Shown piece by piece: positions 9,478 through 19,187 of a DNA stretch of 64,000 nucleotides (position 1 is its first letter; each line of letters begins with the position of its first letter). Under the pieces are notes generated by a model. It searched no databases, was not told where the DNA came from, and saw only the letters and a list, made by a program, of their open reading frames with translations. Location of the stretch: the NCBI GenBank assembly GCA_016702745.1, contig JADJDJ010000001.1, positions 1 through 64,000 of the forward strand, given 5' to 3'. The position numbers and the translations under genes were made by a program. The stretch comes from Chitinophagaceae bacterium. Lineage in GTDB: Bacteria; Bacteroidota; Bacteroidia; Chitinophagales; Chitinophagaceae.

Positions 9478-10749
9478 TTATTCGGCCGGAATAACAATTA
9501 CAGAAGAATGCTTTGCACTGACCGTAAGGGCTGATTCCGGGTTATTTACTTTAAATTCTACGGAATATGTTCCGGGGTTAAGGTCGATCATAAAATTGCT
9601 GATCGTTGCACTGGTTGGCGTTCTTGGTACTGCAGAAATATAGAATGAAAAATAAGTGCCTCCGTTGATGATAACCTGGAAGATTCCTCCGGAAGTTTTG
9701 GTGCAGCCATTGCAATTTTCGCCCCATAAGTCTATCATTGCGCTGATAGCCAGTCGTGATTTTTTACTCAGGTTGACAGGTAGTGTTAATTCCACCAGTG
9801 GGAAGCTGGTACCCGGAAGTATTCCATGTGAATTCGCTCCGGGCGATTTAAAGAATGTTTTTAACGATACCGCCGTGGGTGGAGCGGAACTTGATATTGT
9901 ATTATCATCAGCGGGCACCCAGGAACTGCCATCCCACTTGAGCACCTGCCCCGTTTGTGGTGCTGAAATGGCTAAAGGCCGTCCCAGGAGTTTTTGAACA
10001 TAAGGGCCAGGATAATTTCCCCCCAGGTCACCGCTGGCTACACCGTCCGGGGGCAGAGAAGGCGGACAGTCAAAGCGTATGGATGAGGTATCTGGTATAA
10101 CATCGAGTTCTTTTATTTGAACCGATGTGCGTGGATTATCCAGCGTTTTTCGGCCTGCCTGGGTAATGGCAATATTATAGGTAACTCTTGCCACCATAGG
10201 TTTATTATTGTTATTACGCACTGACCATTTCCCGGCCCCGGAGTTGTAGTGTATGGTTATATCCTCCCGGTTGGTAATAGCACCCTGTGTAGATGGATCC
10301 CAGCTTAAAAATGCATTGAAACTTACAGTTGGATTATTATTCAAAAGCCAGTTGTCAATGAAGGCAGAACCATCTGACTGTATATCCGCTCTGGTAAAGG
10401 AATATTGGAAATGCCTTTCGTCCGGGTTGGTATAATATTCAACATTGAATGCTGACCCTTCAGGTATGGGCTTGCCATCCAGGTTGAAAATGTGCCATTT
10501 GCTTTTAAAATAATAAGCCCCGATAGGATGAGGATTCTTGTTTATCCCTTTTTCCAAAACAGGCGTTGCAAAAATGACAGCAACTGAATTGCTATTGAGG
10601 GAAGGAAGATCCAGGATCGTACAATCGTAGTTGCAGGAAATATTTTCTTTAACAGCTGTGTGGGTAAATGACTGTTGTGCATTACTGTCAATGGATGCCA
10701 TCTCCCAAAGGCAAAGCAGCAATAGTTTATAAAGCAAAAAGGGTTTCAT
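9478..10749 (-). CDS. Secreted surface protein with a tail-collar-like motif
   Basis: 423 residues with a signal peptide ending near SNAQQ. The N-terminal half resembles Bacteroidota domains with VAVIFATPVLEKG, NPHPIGAYYFKSKWHIFNLDG and NVEYYTNPDERHFQYSF. The middle has GVASGDLGGNYPGPYVQKL followed by GRPLAISAPQTGQVLKWDGSSWVPADD, a motif common in Bacteroidota surface proteins and phage tail-fibre stalks. The C-terminus is a beta-sandwich-like region. The role is presumably structural or adhesive. It starts 10 bp downstream of the next gene, so it is part of the same operon. There is no phage context. Confidence 0.65.
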   Translation of the reverse strand: MKPFLLYKLLLLCLWEMASIDSNAQQSFTHTAVKENISCNYDCTILDLPSLNSNSVAVIFATPVLEKGINKNPHPIGAYYFKSKWHIFNLDGKPIPEGSAFNVEYYTNPDERHFQYSFTRADIQSDGSAFIDNWLLNNNPTVSFNAFLSWDPSTQGAITNREDITIHYNSGAGKWSVRNNNNKPMVARVTYNIAITQAGRKTLDNPRTSVQIKELDVIPDTSSIRFDCPPSLPPDGVASGDLGGNYPGPYVQKLLGRPLAISAPQTGQVLKWDGSSWVPADDNTISSSAPPTAVSLKTFFKSPGANSHGILPGTSFPLVELTLPVNLSKKSRLAISAMIDLWGENCNGCTKTSGGIFQVIINGGTYFSFYISAVPRTPTSATISNFMIDLNPGTYSVEFKVNNPESALTVSAKHSSVIVIPAE

Positions 10750-10759
10750 TTTTTAAAAT

Positions 10760-11191
10760 TTACCGGTTAAAAAGCCTTACTCCAACAGTGAGCGGGTAAT
10801 AAAGAATTTCACCGGTGCATTTATTCTTCATTTTTATGCTGCAGATCACCCGTTCGTAATTGGCAGCAAAATTGATCTGCCATTTAGCCGAAGTTGGACT
10901 GGTATAAAATGGAATGACGGAAACGGAGGAAATAAAATTTTCCTGAATCACTTCAAAATTGTCAACCCCACTGCCCAGAATGTTCAACTGGTATCCTCTC
11001 GGTGCACTCGGATAAACATCCAGCCTTGACTGGCCGTCCTCAACAAAATAGATCTGGCTGGCAGCAGCGCTGCATCGCCCCTGTTGTTTGGGTATTTGTT
11101 CCTGGGCAGAACTGACAAAGCCGATCGCCAAAAAGCAGATCATTACCAAGAATCTGCCTGATTGTAAGAATTGGTGCGTGAAGGATCTCAT
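10760..11191 (-). CDS. Small secreted protein of unknown function
   Basis: 143 residues. The ATG at 11191 is chosen because it begins a signal peptide (MRSFTHQFLQ, then FLVMICFLAIGFVSSAQ); the longer frame from 11362 adds an unlikely basic, Cys-containing leader. The mature part has paired cysteines (GRCSAAAS, VICSIKMKNKCTGE) and beta-strand patterns, suggesting a small disulphide-bearing extracellular domain. No family recognised. It lies 10 bp upstream of the surface-protein gene and shares its orientation. Confidence 0.6.
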   Translation of the reverse strand: MRSFTHQFLQSGRFLVMICFLAIGFVSSAQEQIPKQQGRCSAAASQIYFVEDGQSRLDVYPSAPRGYQLNILGSGVDNFEVIQENFISSVSVIPFYTSPTSAKWQINFAANYERVICSIKMKNKCTGEILYYPLTVGVRLFNR

Positions 11192-11246
11192 GTTAATTGT
11201 TTTTTGTATTGAAATATGGTTATTGTTTAAGTAATTTTTATTCAGT

Positions 11247-11462
11247 TCATCCGTATCCAAAACCGGCCTCATCGGGTAAATAACAATTGTTAAACAAACC
11301 GGATCGCAGGAACAGTGTAAGCGACGGACTTGAAGGCGGAAAATTGGCACCCGATCCGGCATTCAGGATGCAGGTGCCTGCTGCGGATGTTCCATTACCA
11401 ACATTTTGCACTGCCATTTTTTTTGACAGGATAAGCAGGAAGAACAGGATCCGCGTTTGCAT
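11247..11462 (-). CDS. Very small putative secreted peptide
   Basis: 71 residues from the ATG at 11462: a hydrophobic leader MQTRILFFLLILSKKMA, then a Gly/Ser/Pro-rich mature part with two cysteines (GTCILNAGSG, NNCYLPDEAGFG). It is the first frame after the divergent promoter region shared with the TPR histidine kinase and precedes the small secreted protein by 55 bp. The composition is plausible for an exported peptide, but length and lack of homology make it uncertain. A chance ORF is possible. Confidence 0.4.
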   Translation of the reverse strand: MQTRILFFLLILSKKMAVQNVGNGTSAAGTCILNAGSGANFPPSSPSLTLFLRSGLFNNCYLPDEAGFGYG

Positions 11463-11622
11463 GGTAAAATGTTTGATCAAATGTAGAAGTGCCATTTAGG
11501 ATAGTGCTCACCCGAAACAGTGATTCGGCTGCAGGCCGGACAGAATCACCTGAAAAGGGGATTTTCATGGGATTGTTTGATTTAATGAATGAGAAAACCA
11601 ACCTTTATAGAGTTTACTCTTC

Positions 11623-13602
11623 ATGCGCTCTAAAAAACCATATTCTCTTCTGATCTGCCTGCTATTGCTGGCAGGCATTGCTGTTCATGCACAGCCTATT
11701 CCAGATAGCCTGCTGAAGAAGCTTGCCAATTCTCCCAATGATTCAGCCAGAGGGATCACCCTGTTGGAAATCGGTGAATCCATGGAAGTGGCCACTCCCG
11801 AAAAAAGTATGGAGTATTACCGGAAAGCATTGACATTGGGGCAACAGATAAAGAACAACCGGTTGATACTGTCTTCTTATACCGACCTGGGAATTTGTTA
11901 TATCAACCTTAATAAGATGGACAGCGCCATTCTGACCCTGGAAAAAGGAATTCCTTTCGCCCGTTTATTGAAGGATACCGTAAGAGAAGCGAGAACACTT
12001 GCGAATATCGGCAATGCCTGGCTGCACAAGAAAGACCGTGCTACGGCTATAGAGCACTACCTGAAGGCGGCCCGGTTATGGGAAACCTGCAGCAACCAGC
12101 AATACCTGGCAATTCTATATTCTAATACAAGTGCACTATTAGATGAACAGAAAGAACATACCAGAGCGGTTGAATTTGGAACGAAAGCAGTAGCATTGGC
12201 ACAAAAGACCGGGGATACCTATTCTGAAGTGGTTGCATTGGTGAACCTTTCTACTACTTACAGCCACCTTGGGCAGCATGAAAAGGAATATGAACTGCTG
12301 CAACGGGCTTTACCACTTGCTATTAAAAATGAGGACCTTGATCAGATCGCTACCACCTATCACAACATTGGGGATTATTTTTTCAAAAAGAATGATTTCT
12401 CTGCAGCGCTGCAAAAATACCTGGAGTCACTCAACTATGTCAGGCAAATGGGCAACAATTACCATCTGTGTGAAATATGTACCGTACTTGCACTGGCATA
12501 TCACAAACTGAACCAGGACAGTAAGGCCAGGCAATATATCCTGCAGGCGGAGCAATTAGCGGTTGAAGTAGGAGTAAGAACCAAACTGAAAGAGATATAC
12601 CTGACAAGGGCAGAGATTGAACAAAAAGCAGGTAATTATAAGCTGGCCAGCGAGTATTACTCAAAAACACTGGCGGTAAGTGATTCGGTTTTTAAAACAG
12701 AGGCGAGTGAGAAAGTGGCAGAGGCAGAAGCCCGGTACCAGAACGAGAAAAAACAGCAGGAGATCCTGCGCCTGGAAAAAGATAAACAGATACAATCGCT
12801 TTCCATCAGGCAAAAATCAACCCTTAACTATATCCTGATCGGTTCAGTGGCAGTCCTGTTGCTGCTGGGCTTCATGGGTTTTCGAAATATACGCCACCGC
12901 CAGCAATTTACCAGGCAACGTTATGATCTGCAGCAACAACGGATCAGTGAGCTGGAGAAAGATAAACAGCTGGTAGCCGTAGATTCTATGCTCAAAGGCC
13001 AGGAGGAGGAAAGAAGCCGGCTCGCCAGGGACCTGCATGATGGATTGGGTGGCTTATTATCAGGCGTCAAATTTTCCCTAAGCAATATGAAAGACAATTT
13101 AATGATCACCCCGGAAAATATGTCAGTGTTTGAACGGTCACTGGACATGATCGATTCATCCATCATGGAACTGCGACGGGTAGCGCATAACATGATGCCG
13201 GAAATGCTTACCAAGTTCGGACTGGACGAGGCGCTGAAAGAATACTGCAACAGGATCAACGCCACAAAACTGCTTGCCATAACATACCAGTCCCTGGGTT
13301 TGGATAACAGGATAGAAAAAACAATGGAAATAATCATTTACCGTATCATCCAGGAATTGCTGAATAATACAATGAAACACGCTGCAGCAACAGAGGCAAT
13401 GGTGCAATTGATAAAGGCGGAAGACCGGTTCAGTATCATGGTGGAGGATAACGGGAAGGGGTTTGATACTGCTTTGCTGGAAAATTGTAAGGGCGCCGGG
13501 CTTACCAGTATCCGTTCCCGGGTGAATTACCTGAAAGGCCGTTTGGATATTCATTCAGAATCTGGCAAAGGGACATTGGTTAATATAGAACTCAATTATT
13601 GA
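11623..13602 (+). CDS. TPR-containing membrane histidine kinase (HisKA_3 type)
   Basis: 659 residues. Signal peptide (MRSKKPYSLLICLLLLAGIAVHAQ), then roughly eight TPR motifs in the periplasmic half. A coiled coil leads to a single membrane helix near residue 410 (YILIGSVAVLLLLGFMGF). The cytoplasmic kinase has a HisKA_3 dimerisation domain with phospho-acceptor H472 in RSRLARDLHDGLGG, then a HATPase with ELLNNTMKHA, DNGKGFD and GAGLTSIRSRV. This resembles NarX/ComP-class kinases with TPR sensors, common in Bacteroidota. The cognate regulator starts 2 bp after the stop. It is divergent from the secreted-protein operon across ~160 bp, so that operon is its likely target (inference). Confidence 0.9.
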   Translation: MRSKKPYSLLICLLLLAGIAVHAQPIPDSLLKKLANSPNDSARGITLLEIGESMEVATPEKSMEYYRKALTLGQQIKNNRLILSSYTDLGICYINLNKMDSAILTLEKGIPFARLLKDTVREARTLANIGNAWLHKKDRATAIEHYLKAARLWETCSNQQYLAILYSNTSALLDEQKEHTRAVEFGTKAVALAQKTGDTYSEVVALVNLSTTYSHLGQHEKEYELLQRALPLAIKNEDLDQIATTYHNIGDYFFKKNDFSAALQKYLESLNYVRQMGNNYHLCEICTVLALAYHKLNQDSKARQYILQAEQLAVEVGVRTKLKEIYLTRAEIEQKAGNYKLASEYYSKTLAVSDSVFKTEASEKVAEAEARYQNEKKQQEILRLEKDKQIQSLSIRQKSTLNYILIGSVAVLLLLGFMGFRNIRHRQQFTRQRYDLQQQRISELEKDKQLVAVDSMLKGQEEERSRLARDLHDGLGGLLSGVKFSLSNMKDNLMITPENMSVFERSLDMIDSSIMELRRVAHNMMPEMLTKFGLDEALKEYCNRINATKLLAITYQSLGLDNRIEKTMEIIIYRIIQELLNNTMKHAAATEAMVQLIKAEDRFSIMVEDNGKGFDTALLENCKGAGLTSIRSRVNYLKGRLDIHSESGKGTLVNIELNY

Positions 13603-13604
13603 TC

Positions 13605-14228
13605 ATGATCCGTGTATTTATTACAGATGATCACCCGGTTGTTATTGAAGGCATCCATTCATTGCTGCAAAATGAAAAGGATATGGAATGGGCCGGGCAG
13701 GCCATGAATGCACAATCCTGCCTGGGTTTTTTTGTGAATAATACAGCCGATGTGGTCTTAATGGATATCAGTATGCCGGGTATGGATGGATTGGAATTAT
13801 GTGCAATCATGAAAGAAAAATATCCCGGCGTTTTTATTTTGGGCTTAAGCACTTTCAATCAGGGGCTTTATATTAAAAAGATGATGGAGAACGGCACTTC
13901 GGGCTATATTCTGAAGAATTCCTCCCGGGGAGAATTAGTAAAAGCCATACACACTGTATATGCCGGCGGTATCGATTTCAGCGGTGAAGCCGGTGCAGCA
14001 TTACAAGAGTATCAACGATCACCCTTGCAGGAATTACCAGCCCTTACATCAAGGGAAAAAGAAGTACTGGAACTGATTGCACAGGGTTTTACCAATCCGC
14101 AAATAGCTGAAAAGATATTTTTGAGTTCCTTTACAGTGGACAGCCATCGAAAAATTTGCTGGCAAAACTGAATGTAAAAAAATACGGCCTGCCTGATCAG
14201 GCTGGCGGTGGAAAGAAAACTGATTTAA
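13605..14228 (+). CDS. NarL/LuxR-family response regulator (two compensating indels)
   Basis: Receiver domain with DD at residues 8-9 and phospho-acceptor D in VVLMDISMPG. A LuxR-type helix-turn-helix follows: LTSREKEVLELIAQGFTNPQIAEKIFLSSFTVDSHRK. The frame is lost at 14154-14158 (five As where six fit) and regained at 14175-14181 (seven As where six fit). Corrected, the end reads NLLAKLNVKNTACLIRLAVERKLI with TAA at 14226-14228, a textbook NarL tail. A minus followed by a plus error 20 bp apart in A runs is typical of sequencing noise. It is the partner of the preceding kinase and converges on pcrB. Confidence 0.87.
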
Positions 14229-14233
14229 TTTTC

Positions 14234-14989
14234 TTAAATCTTCACAGGTACACTATGCACCGCATCACTCATCTCCTTAATCAGCGAAGCATCTTTCTCA
14301 ATGGCATTACCGACTACAATCACATCGGCTCCGGCTTTACAATTCAGGTAGGCTTTTTCGGGGGTAAGGATACCGCCGCCTACGATTAACGGGGCTTCGA
14401 TGCTGTCGGCTACCGATTTAATCATGCTTTCCGAAATGGGCCGCCTGGCACCGCTGCCGGCATCCATGTAAATTAATTTCATACCCAGCATTTCACCGGC
14501 CATGGCGGTACACATGGCAATTTCGTTTTTATCAGCAGGTACCGGCGCGGCATTGCTGATATAGGAAACAGTAGTGGGGGCACCTCCGTCAATAACTATA
14601 TATCCCGTAGGCATGATCTCCAGTCCGCTTTGCTTTACGAATGGCGCTGATACCACATGCTGACCGATCAGTAACTCAGGATTACGTCCGGAGATCAGGG
14701 AGAGATATAACAAAGCATCTGCATATTTACTAACCTGGGAAGGACTGCCGGGAAAAAGAATGACCGGGATATCACATTGCTGTTTTATTCTCTGCACACA
14801 TTCATCCAGGTGATTGGAGATCACCAGACTTCCACCGACCAGTAAATAATCCACCCCTGCTGCCACGGATAATTCCGTCAGCTCATCAAGGATGGCTGTA
14901 TTCACCTTGTCCGGGTCAATCAGCACGGCAAAGGACTTCTTCCCCTGCTTTTTTTTTCCGGCCAGATCCTGGTAGATGGTTGACTTCAT
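14234..14989 (-). CDS. pcrB: Geranylgeranylglyceryl-phosphate synthase family protein (PcrB/GGGPS)
   Basis: 251-residue TIM-barrel prenyltransferase. Visible landmarks are VLIDPDK near the N-terminus, VDYLLVGGSL, PVILFPGSPSQVSKYADALLYLSLISGRN, PTGYIVIDGG, MKLIYMDAGSGA, PLIVGGGI and GADVIVVGNAIEKD. These match group II GGGP synthases, known in Bacteroidota, which join glycerol 1-phosphate (sn-1) to a prenyl diphosphate as in archaeal-type ether lipids; the chain length made here is inferred only. It stands alone, convergent with the NarL regulator. Its last 16 codons are duplicated near 4.5 kb. Confidence 0.9.
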   Translation of the reverse strand: MKSTIYQDLAGKKKQGKKSFAVLIDPDKVNTAILDELTELSVAAGVDYLLVGGSLVISNHLDECVQRIKQQCDIPVILFPGSPSQVSKYADALLYLSLISGRNPELLIGQHVVSAPFVKQSGLEIMPTGYIVIDGGAPTTVSYISNAAPVPADKNEIAMCTAMAGEMLGMKLIYMDAGSGARRPISESMIKSVADSIEAPLIVGGGILTPEKAYLNCKAGADVIVVGNAIEKDASLIKEMSDAVHSVPVKI

Positions 14990-15034
14990 TGACTGAATGA
15001 TAATTGCAAAAATGCGAAAAACTTCCCGTATTGC

Positions 15035-15058
15035 ACAGCCCGAAACAGGCTGTTTTTT
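15035..15058 (+). terminator. Terminator-like hairpin ACAGCC/GGCTGT with T6
   Basis: Six-base perfect stem, seven-base loop (cgaaaca), then TTTTTT on the plus strand. No plus-strand gene ends nearby, so either it stops readthrough from the NarL regulator (800 bp away) or it ends an unannotated transcript. Confidence 0.45.
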
Positions 15059-15252
15059 AATTGTTTATTTATGCAGCAGGAATTGAATTTAGTTCAGTAT
15101 AAGCTGCCCGGCTGCCTGGAGTTCATTTTTATTTTTGTTTTGATAGCAAGGAATCAATACTGAGTCGAATCGCTCTTATTTCAGTTTTAAAGAATCATCG
15201 CTTTTTCGTCAATTTTCAGCCCTTATTAACTGATCAACCGGTATTAAACGCT

Positions 15253-15391
15253 GGCTTTAGCCTCAAATCCTTTCCTGGAAAGGGTTTGAGCAGATGAGTT
15301 CCCTGAAAGCCCTGTAAAATCAATGCTTTCAGGCTGTTGGAGGTCAGAAACCCTTATCCAATATGGGTTTCAGTCGGCCTGATTTGCTGAC
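15253..15391. ncRNA. Candidate structured RNA: a run of adjacent hairpins
   Basis: Consecutive inverted repeats: 15253-15262 (GGC/GCC, 4-nt loop), 15262-15290 (13-bp stem with one G-T pair and a CTG loop), 15303-15332 (CTGAAAGC/GCTTTCAG, 14-nt loop), 15347-15371 (GAAACCC/GGGTTTC) and 15373-15391 (GTCGGC/GCTGAC with one wobble). Together they fill 139 bp of the nrdJ upstream region. The strand is not determined. It may be a 5' leader element of nrdJ or an independent small RNA. No known family recognised. Confidence 0.4.
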
Positions 15392-15615
15392 AGATTTTCC
15401 TACAACTCCGGTACTAATTTTCCAAAAATTTTTTCTCCTTGATCCCGGCTGAAATTGTGAAGAAATGCTGCAAACCAATACAGGACTGCATCCGGGGTTT
15501 TCCACCACCCTTTTCCACAGAATGTGTATATCTCAGCCTATGAATTACAGTAACTTAAAAATATTTTCGTCATGGACGTTAACAGTTACTTAACCCGAGA
15601 AATTCTTTTTTAGTT

Positions 15616-18600
15616 ATGGCTACCAAAACCAAGGCATCCTCCAAAGGGGGTTTGCAATTTTCCCGTCGCTTTACCCGGGACGACGTGAATGTATACGATA
15701 TGTTTGAGTACGATTACCGCACTTCGGTAATTCGTAATCCGAGTGGAGAAGTGGTGTTCGAAATGAACAACGTGGAAGTTCCTAAACAGTGGAGTCAGAT
15801 CGCTACTGATATTTTAGCACAGAAGTATTTCAGAAAAGCCGGTGTACCTCAACCCGACGGAAGCCTGGGAAGAGAGACATCCGCCAAACAGGTAGCCCAT
15901 CGTATGGCCAATTGCTGGAAAGCATGGGGCGAACGATATGGCTATTTTTCATCTGCTGATGATGCAAAGGTTTTTTATGAAGAGCTGGTGTATTCCATCC
16001 TCAATCAAATGTGCGTGCCGAACAGCCCGCAATGGTTCAATACCGGTTTGCATGAAAGCTATGGTATCCTTGGTAAGCCACAGGGTCACTATTATGTTGA
16101 CCAGGCTGACGGACAACTGAAAAAATCAACCAACGCATACGAAAGGCCTCAGCCACATGCCTGCTTTATCCTGAGTGTGGATGATGATCTGGTCAACGAA
16201 GGCGGTATCATGGACCTCTGGGTTCGTGAAGCCCGTATCTTCAAATACGGATCTGGTGTGGGTACCAATTACTCCAACCTCCGTGGGAAGGCGAAAAGCT
16301 CAGCGGTGGCGGCAGTTCATCAGGTTTGATGAGCTTCCTGAAAATTGGTGACCGCGCTGCCGGTGCCATCAAATCAGGTGGTACTACCCGTCGTGCCGCT
16401 AAAATGGTTTGTCTCGACCTCGATCACCCCGAGATCGTTTCATTTGTGAACTGGAAAGTGGAAGAAGAAAAGAAAGTAGGTGCCCTGATCGCAGCCGGTT
16501 ATCCTTCCGGTTACGAAGATGAAGCTTACCGCACCGTGAGTGGTCAGAATTCCAATAACTCTGTTCGTATCCCTAACTCTTTCTTCAAAGTACTGGAAGA
16601 AGATGGCGAATGGGAACTCAAAGGCAGAATGGATGGCAGGGTGATGAAAAAAATTCCCGCCCGCGAACTATGGAACCAGATCGCCTATGCCGCATGGCGT
16701 TGTGCTGATCCCGGTACACAATACGATACTACCATCAACGAATGGCATACCTGCCCTGCAGGTGGTCCTATCCGGGCATCCAATCCCTGCTCGGAGTACA
16801 TGTTCCTCGACAATACAGCCTGTAACCTCGCATCAGCCAACCTGATGAAGTTTTACGATGCAGAGAAGAATATATTCGATGTGGAAGGATATGAGTACAA
16901 TACCCGTCTCTGGACGGTAGTACTCGAAGTATCCGTATTGATGGCACAGTTCCCTTCTAAAGAAGTGGCACAACTGAGCTATGAGTACCGTACCCTGGGA
17001 CTGGGTTATGCCAACCTCGGTACCATGCTGATGGTAAGCGGTATTCCTTATGACAGCGAAGAAGCAAGAGGTATTGCCGGTGCGATCACCGCCATCATGA
17101 CCGGTATTGCTTATAAAACTTCTGCGGAAATGTCCCAGGCACTGGGTGCATTCCCCCGCTTCGAAGAAAATAAAGAACACATGATGCGCGTAATGCGCAA
17201 TCACCGCCTCGCTGCTTATGATGCCGATGAATATGAAGGACTGAGCCTGAAACCACAGGGTATCCGTGCTAAGTATTGTCCGGATTACCTGTTGAAAGCT
17301 GCCTGCAAGGCATGGGATGATGCAGTTGAAATGGGAGAGAAATATGGTTACCGCAATGCACAGGCAACGGTAATTGCACCTACCGGTACTATTGGTCTGG
17401 TAATGGATTGCGATACCACCGGTGTGGAGCCTGATTTCGCCCTCGTTAAATTCAAGAAATTATCCGGTGGTGGTTATTTCAAAATCATCAACCAGTCAGT
17501 GCCCACTGCCCTGCGCAACCTGGGTTATACACAGGCAGAATCTGATAAAATCATCAAGTATGCAACCGGTGCAGCTTCTTTTGCCGGTGCGCCCTTTATC
17601 AATCACCAGACCCTGAGTGAAAAAGGCTTTATCGCCGATGAAATCAAGCGTTTGGATGCTGCAGCGATCACTGCATTTGAAATTGGATTTGTATTCAACA
17701 AATACACTCTGGGTGAAGAGTGCCTGCAAAGACTGGGCTTTACTTCGGAGCAATACAACAATTTTGAATGGAGTCTGCTGGAAGCCCTGGGCTTTACCGA
17801 TGAGCAAATTGAAGCCGCCAACGACTATGTATGCGGTACCATGATGCTCGAAGGTGCTCCCGGACTGAAAGACGAACATCTGCCCGTTTTTGACTGTGCC
17901 AATAAATGCGGACAAAAAGGCCAGCGTTATATTCACGCACACGGTCATATCCGCATGATGGGTGCCACACAGCCCTTTATCAGTGGTGCCATCTCCAAAA
18001 CTATTAACCTGCCACATGAAGCCAAAGTGGAAGAGATCGCGGATGCTTATCACCTGAGCTGGAAGCTCGGTCTGAAAGCCAACGCCCTTTACCGTGATGG
18101 TTCTAAATTGTCTCAGCCGCTTAGCAATAAGTCAGATAAGAAAAAGAAAACAGAAGAAGGAGCTCAGGCCGCTGAAACTGCCGAGGTTGCAGAAGCAGCA
18201 CTGGAGTCCAATATTGTAGACCTCGGTAAATTAACCGTTGAAGAACTGCTGGAAGAAGTGCAGAAAAGGGTACAGGCTTCTCCTGATACCAAACTGAAAC
18301 GCAAACTGGCCAGTATCGTGGAAAGAAGGGCCCTGCCGGCCAAACGCCGCGGGTTTACCCAGAAAGCCAAGATCAACGGACAGGCGATCTTCCTCCGTAC
18401 CGGTGAATATGGTGATGGCACTCTGGGTGAGATCTTTATTGATATGGCCAAGGAAGGCGCTACCATGCGCAGCATGATGAACTGTTTCGCGATCTCTATT
18501 TCAATTGGTCTCCAGTACGGTGTACCGCTGGAAGAGTTCGTGGACAAATTCGCCTTCACCCGTTTCGATCCTTCCGGATTTGTAGAACACCCGAATATCA

Positions 18601-18998
18601 AATCCACCACATCACTGGTTGACTTTATCTTCCGTGTGCTGGGTTACGAATACCTCGGACGTACCGATCTGGTACATGTACTGGACAAACCCGAAGTGTT
18701 GAATACCGGTGCCGATGAGTGGGATGAAATTCCTTCTAACGGTCTCGAATATGCGAAAGAGCAGGAATTATCCAGTGTAAGAATCACTCCCTCTTCAGGT
18801 ACAGTAGCGCCACAGCCGGTGAAAAACCAGCGGACTGCACAGGCCGTGAAGACAGAAGCCGGACTGGATGCATTGAGCGCTGCTACAAAAAGTATGCAGA
18901 GTGATGCACCCGCCTGTAATGTTTGCGGACATATCATGATGCGCAGTGGCACTTGTTACAAATGTTTGAATTGCGGTAACCAGGGTGGTTGCAGCTAA
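15616..18998 (+). CDS. nrdJ: Adenosylcobalamin-dependent (class II) ribonucleoside-diphosphate reductase (frameshifted)
   Basis: Makes deoxyribonucleotides using a B12 radical. About 1,127 residues once the frame is restored. An in-frame TGA at 16327-16329 arises because GGG near 16287 should be GGGG; with the extra G the text reads NLRGEGEKLSGGGSSSGLMSFLKIGDRAAG continuously. Visible core: MCVPNSPQWFNTG, SNPCSEYMFLDN (finger-loop substrate site), ATVIAPTGTIGLVMDCDTTGVEPDFALV and FDCANKCGQKGQRYIHAHGH. The C-terminus has a four-cysteine CNVCGHIMMRSGTCYKCLNCG zinc/redox tail typical of the long class II enzymes. A cobalamin adenosyltransferase gene is found at 52221. Confidence 0.92.
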
Positions 18999-19104
18999 AA
19001 ATACTCAGGACGACCCTCGTCAAACCGGTATTTACCGGCATTTCGGAGGGCTTTTGAAAAACCCCGGAGCATTCCGGACGATACAAGAAAGTACCCATTA
19101 AATT

Positions 19105-19134
19105 CATCCCGGCCTCGCGCCGGGATGTTTTTTT
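19105..19134 (+). terminator. Intrinsic terminator downstream of nrdJ
   Basis: Stem CATCCCGGC / GCCGGGATG (9 bp, perfect), 5-nt loop, followed by seven Ts on the plus strand, about 105 bp after the nrdJ stop. Confidence 0.85.
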
Positions 19135-19187
19135 AAATGTATTGTATATTCACGGGCGAATCGATTGGTCAGCTTAATTGAATTAAC

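Larger units (their letters stand above)
14990..15615. other. Long intergenic region upstream of nrdJ
   Basis: A 626-bp gap without a plausible gene on either strand. Contents: a terminator-like hairpin at 15035-15058, a cluster of adjacent hairpins at 15253-15391 (listed separately), and an A/T-rich stretch before nrdJ with TATTTTCG near 15562, one mismatch from the Bacteroidota -7 element TAnnTTTG. I looked for cobalamin-riboswitch landmarks and did not find them. Confidence 0.55.

Noticed and set aside
9478..10749. Prophage region because of the tail-collar motif.
   Set aside because: No capsid, terminase, portal or integrase genes nearby; the motif is common in Bacteroidota surface proteins.
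14990..15615. Replication origin (single TTTTCCACAG-like site).
   Set aside because: Only one weak DnaA-box-like site, no dnaA/gidA neighbours and no AT-rich unwinding cluster.
14990..15615. Cobalamin riboswitch in front of nrdJ.
   Set aside because: No GCCACTG or other conserved B12-box sequence was seen; hairpins alone are not enough.
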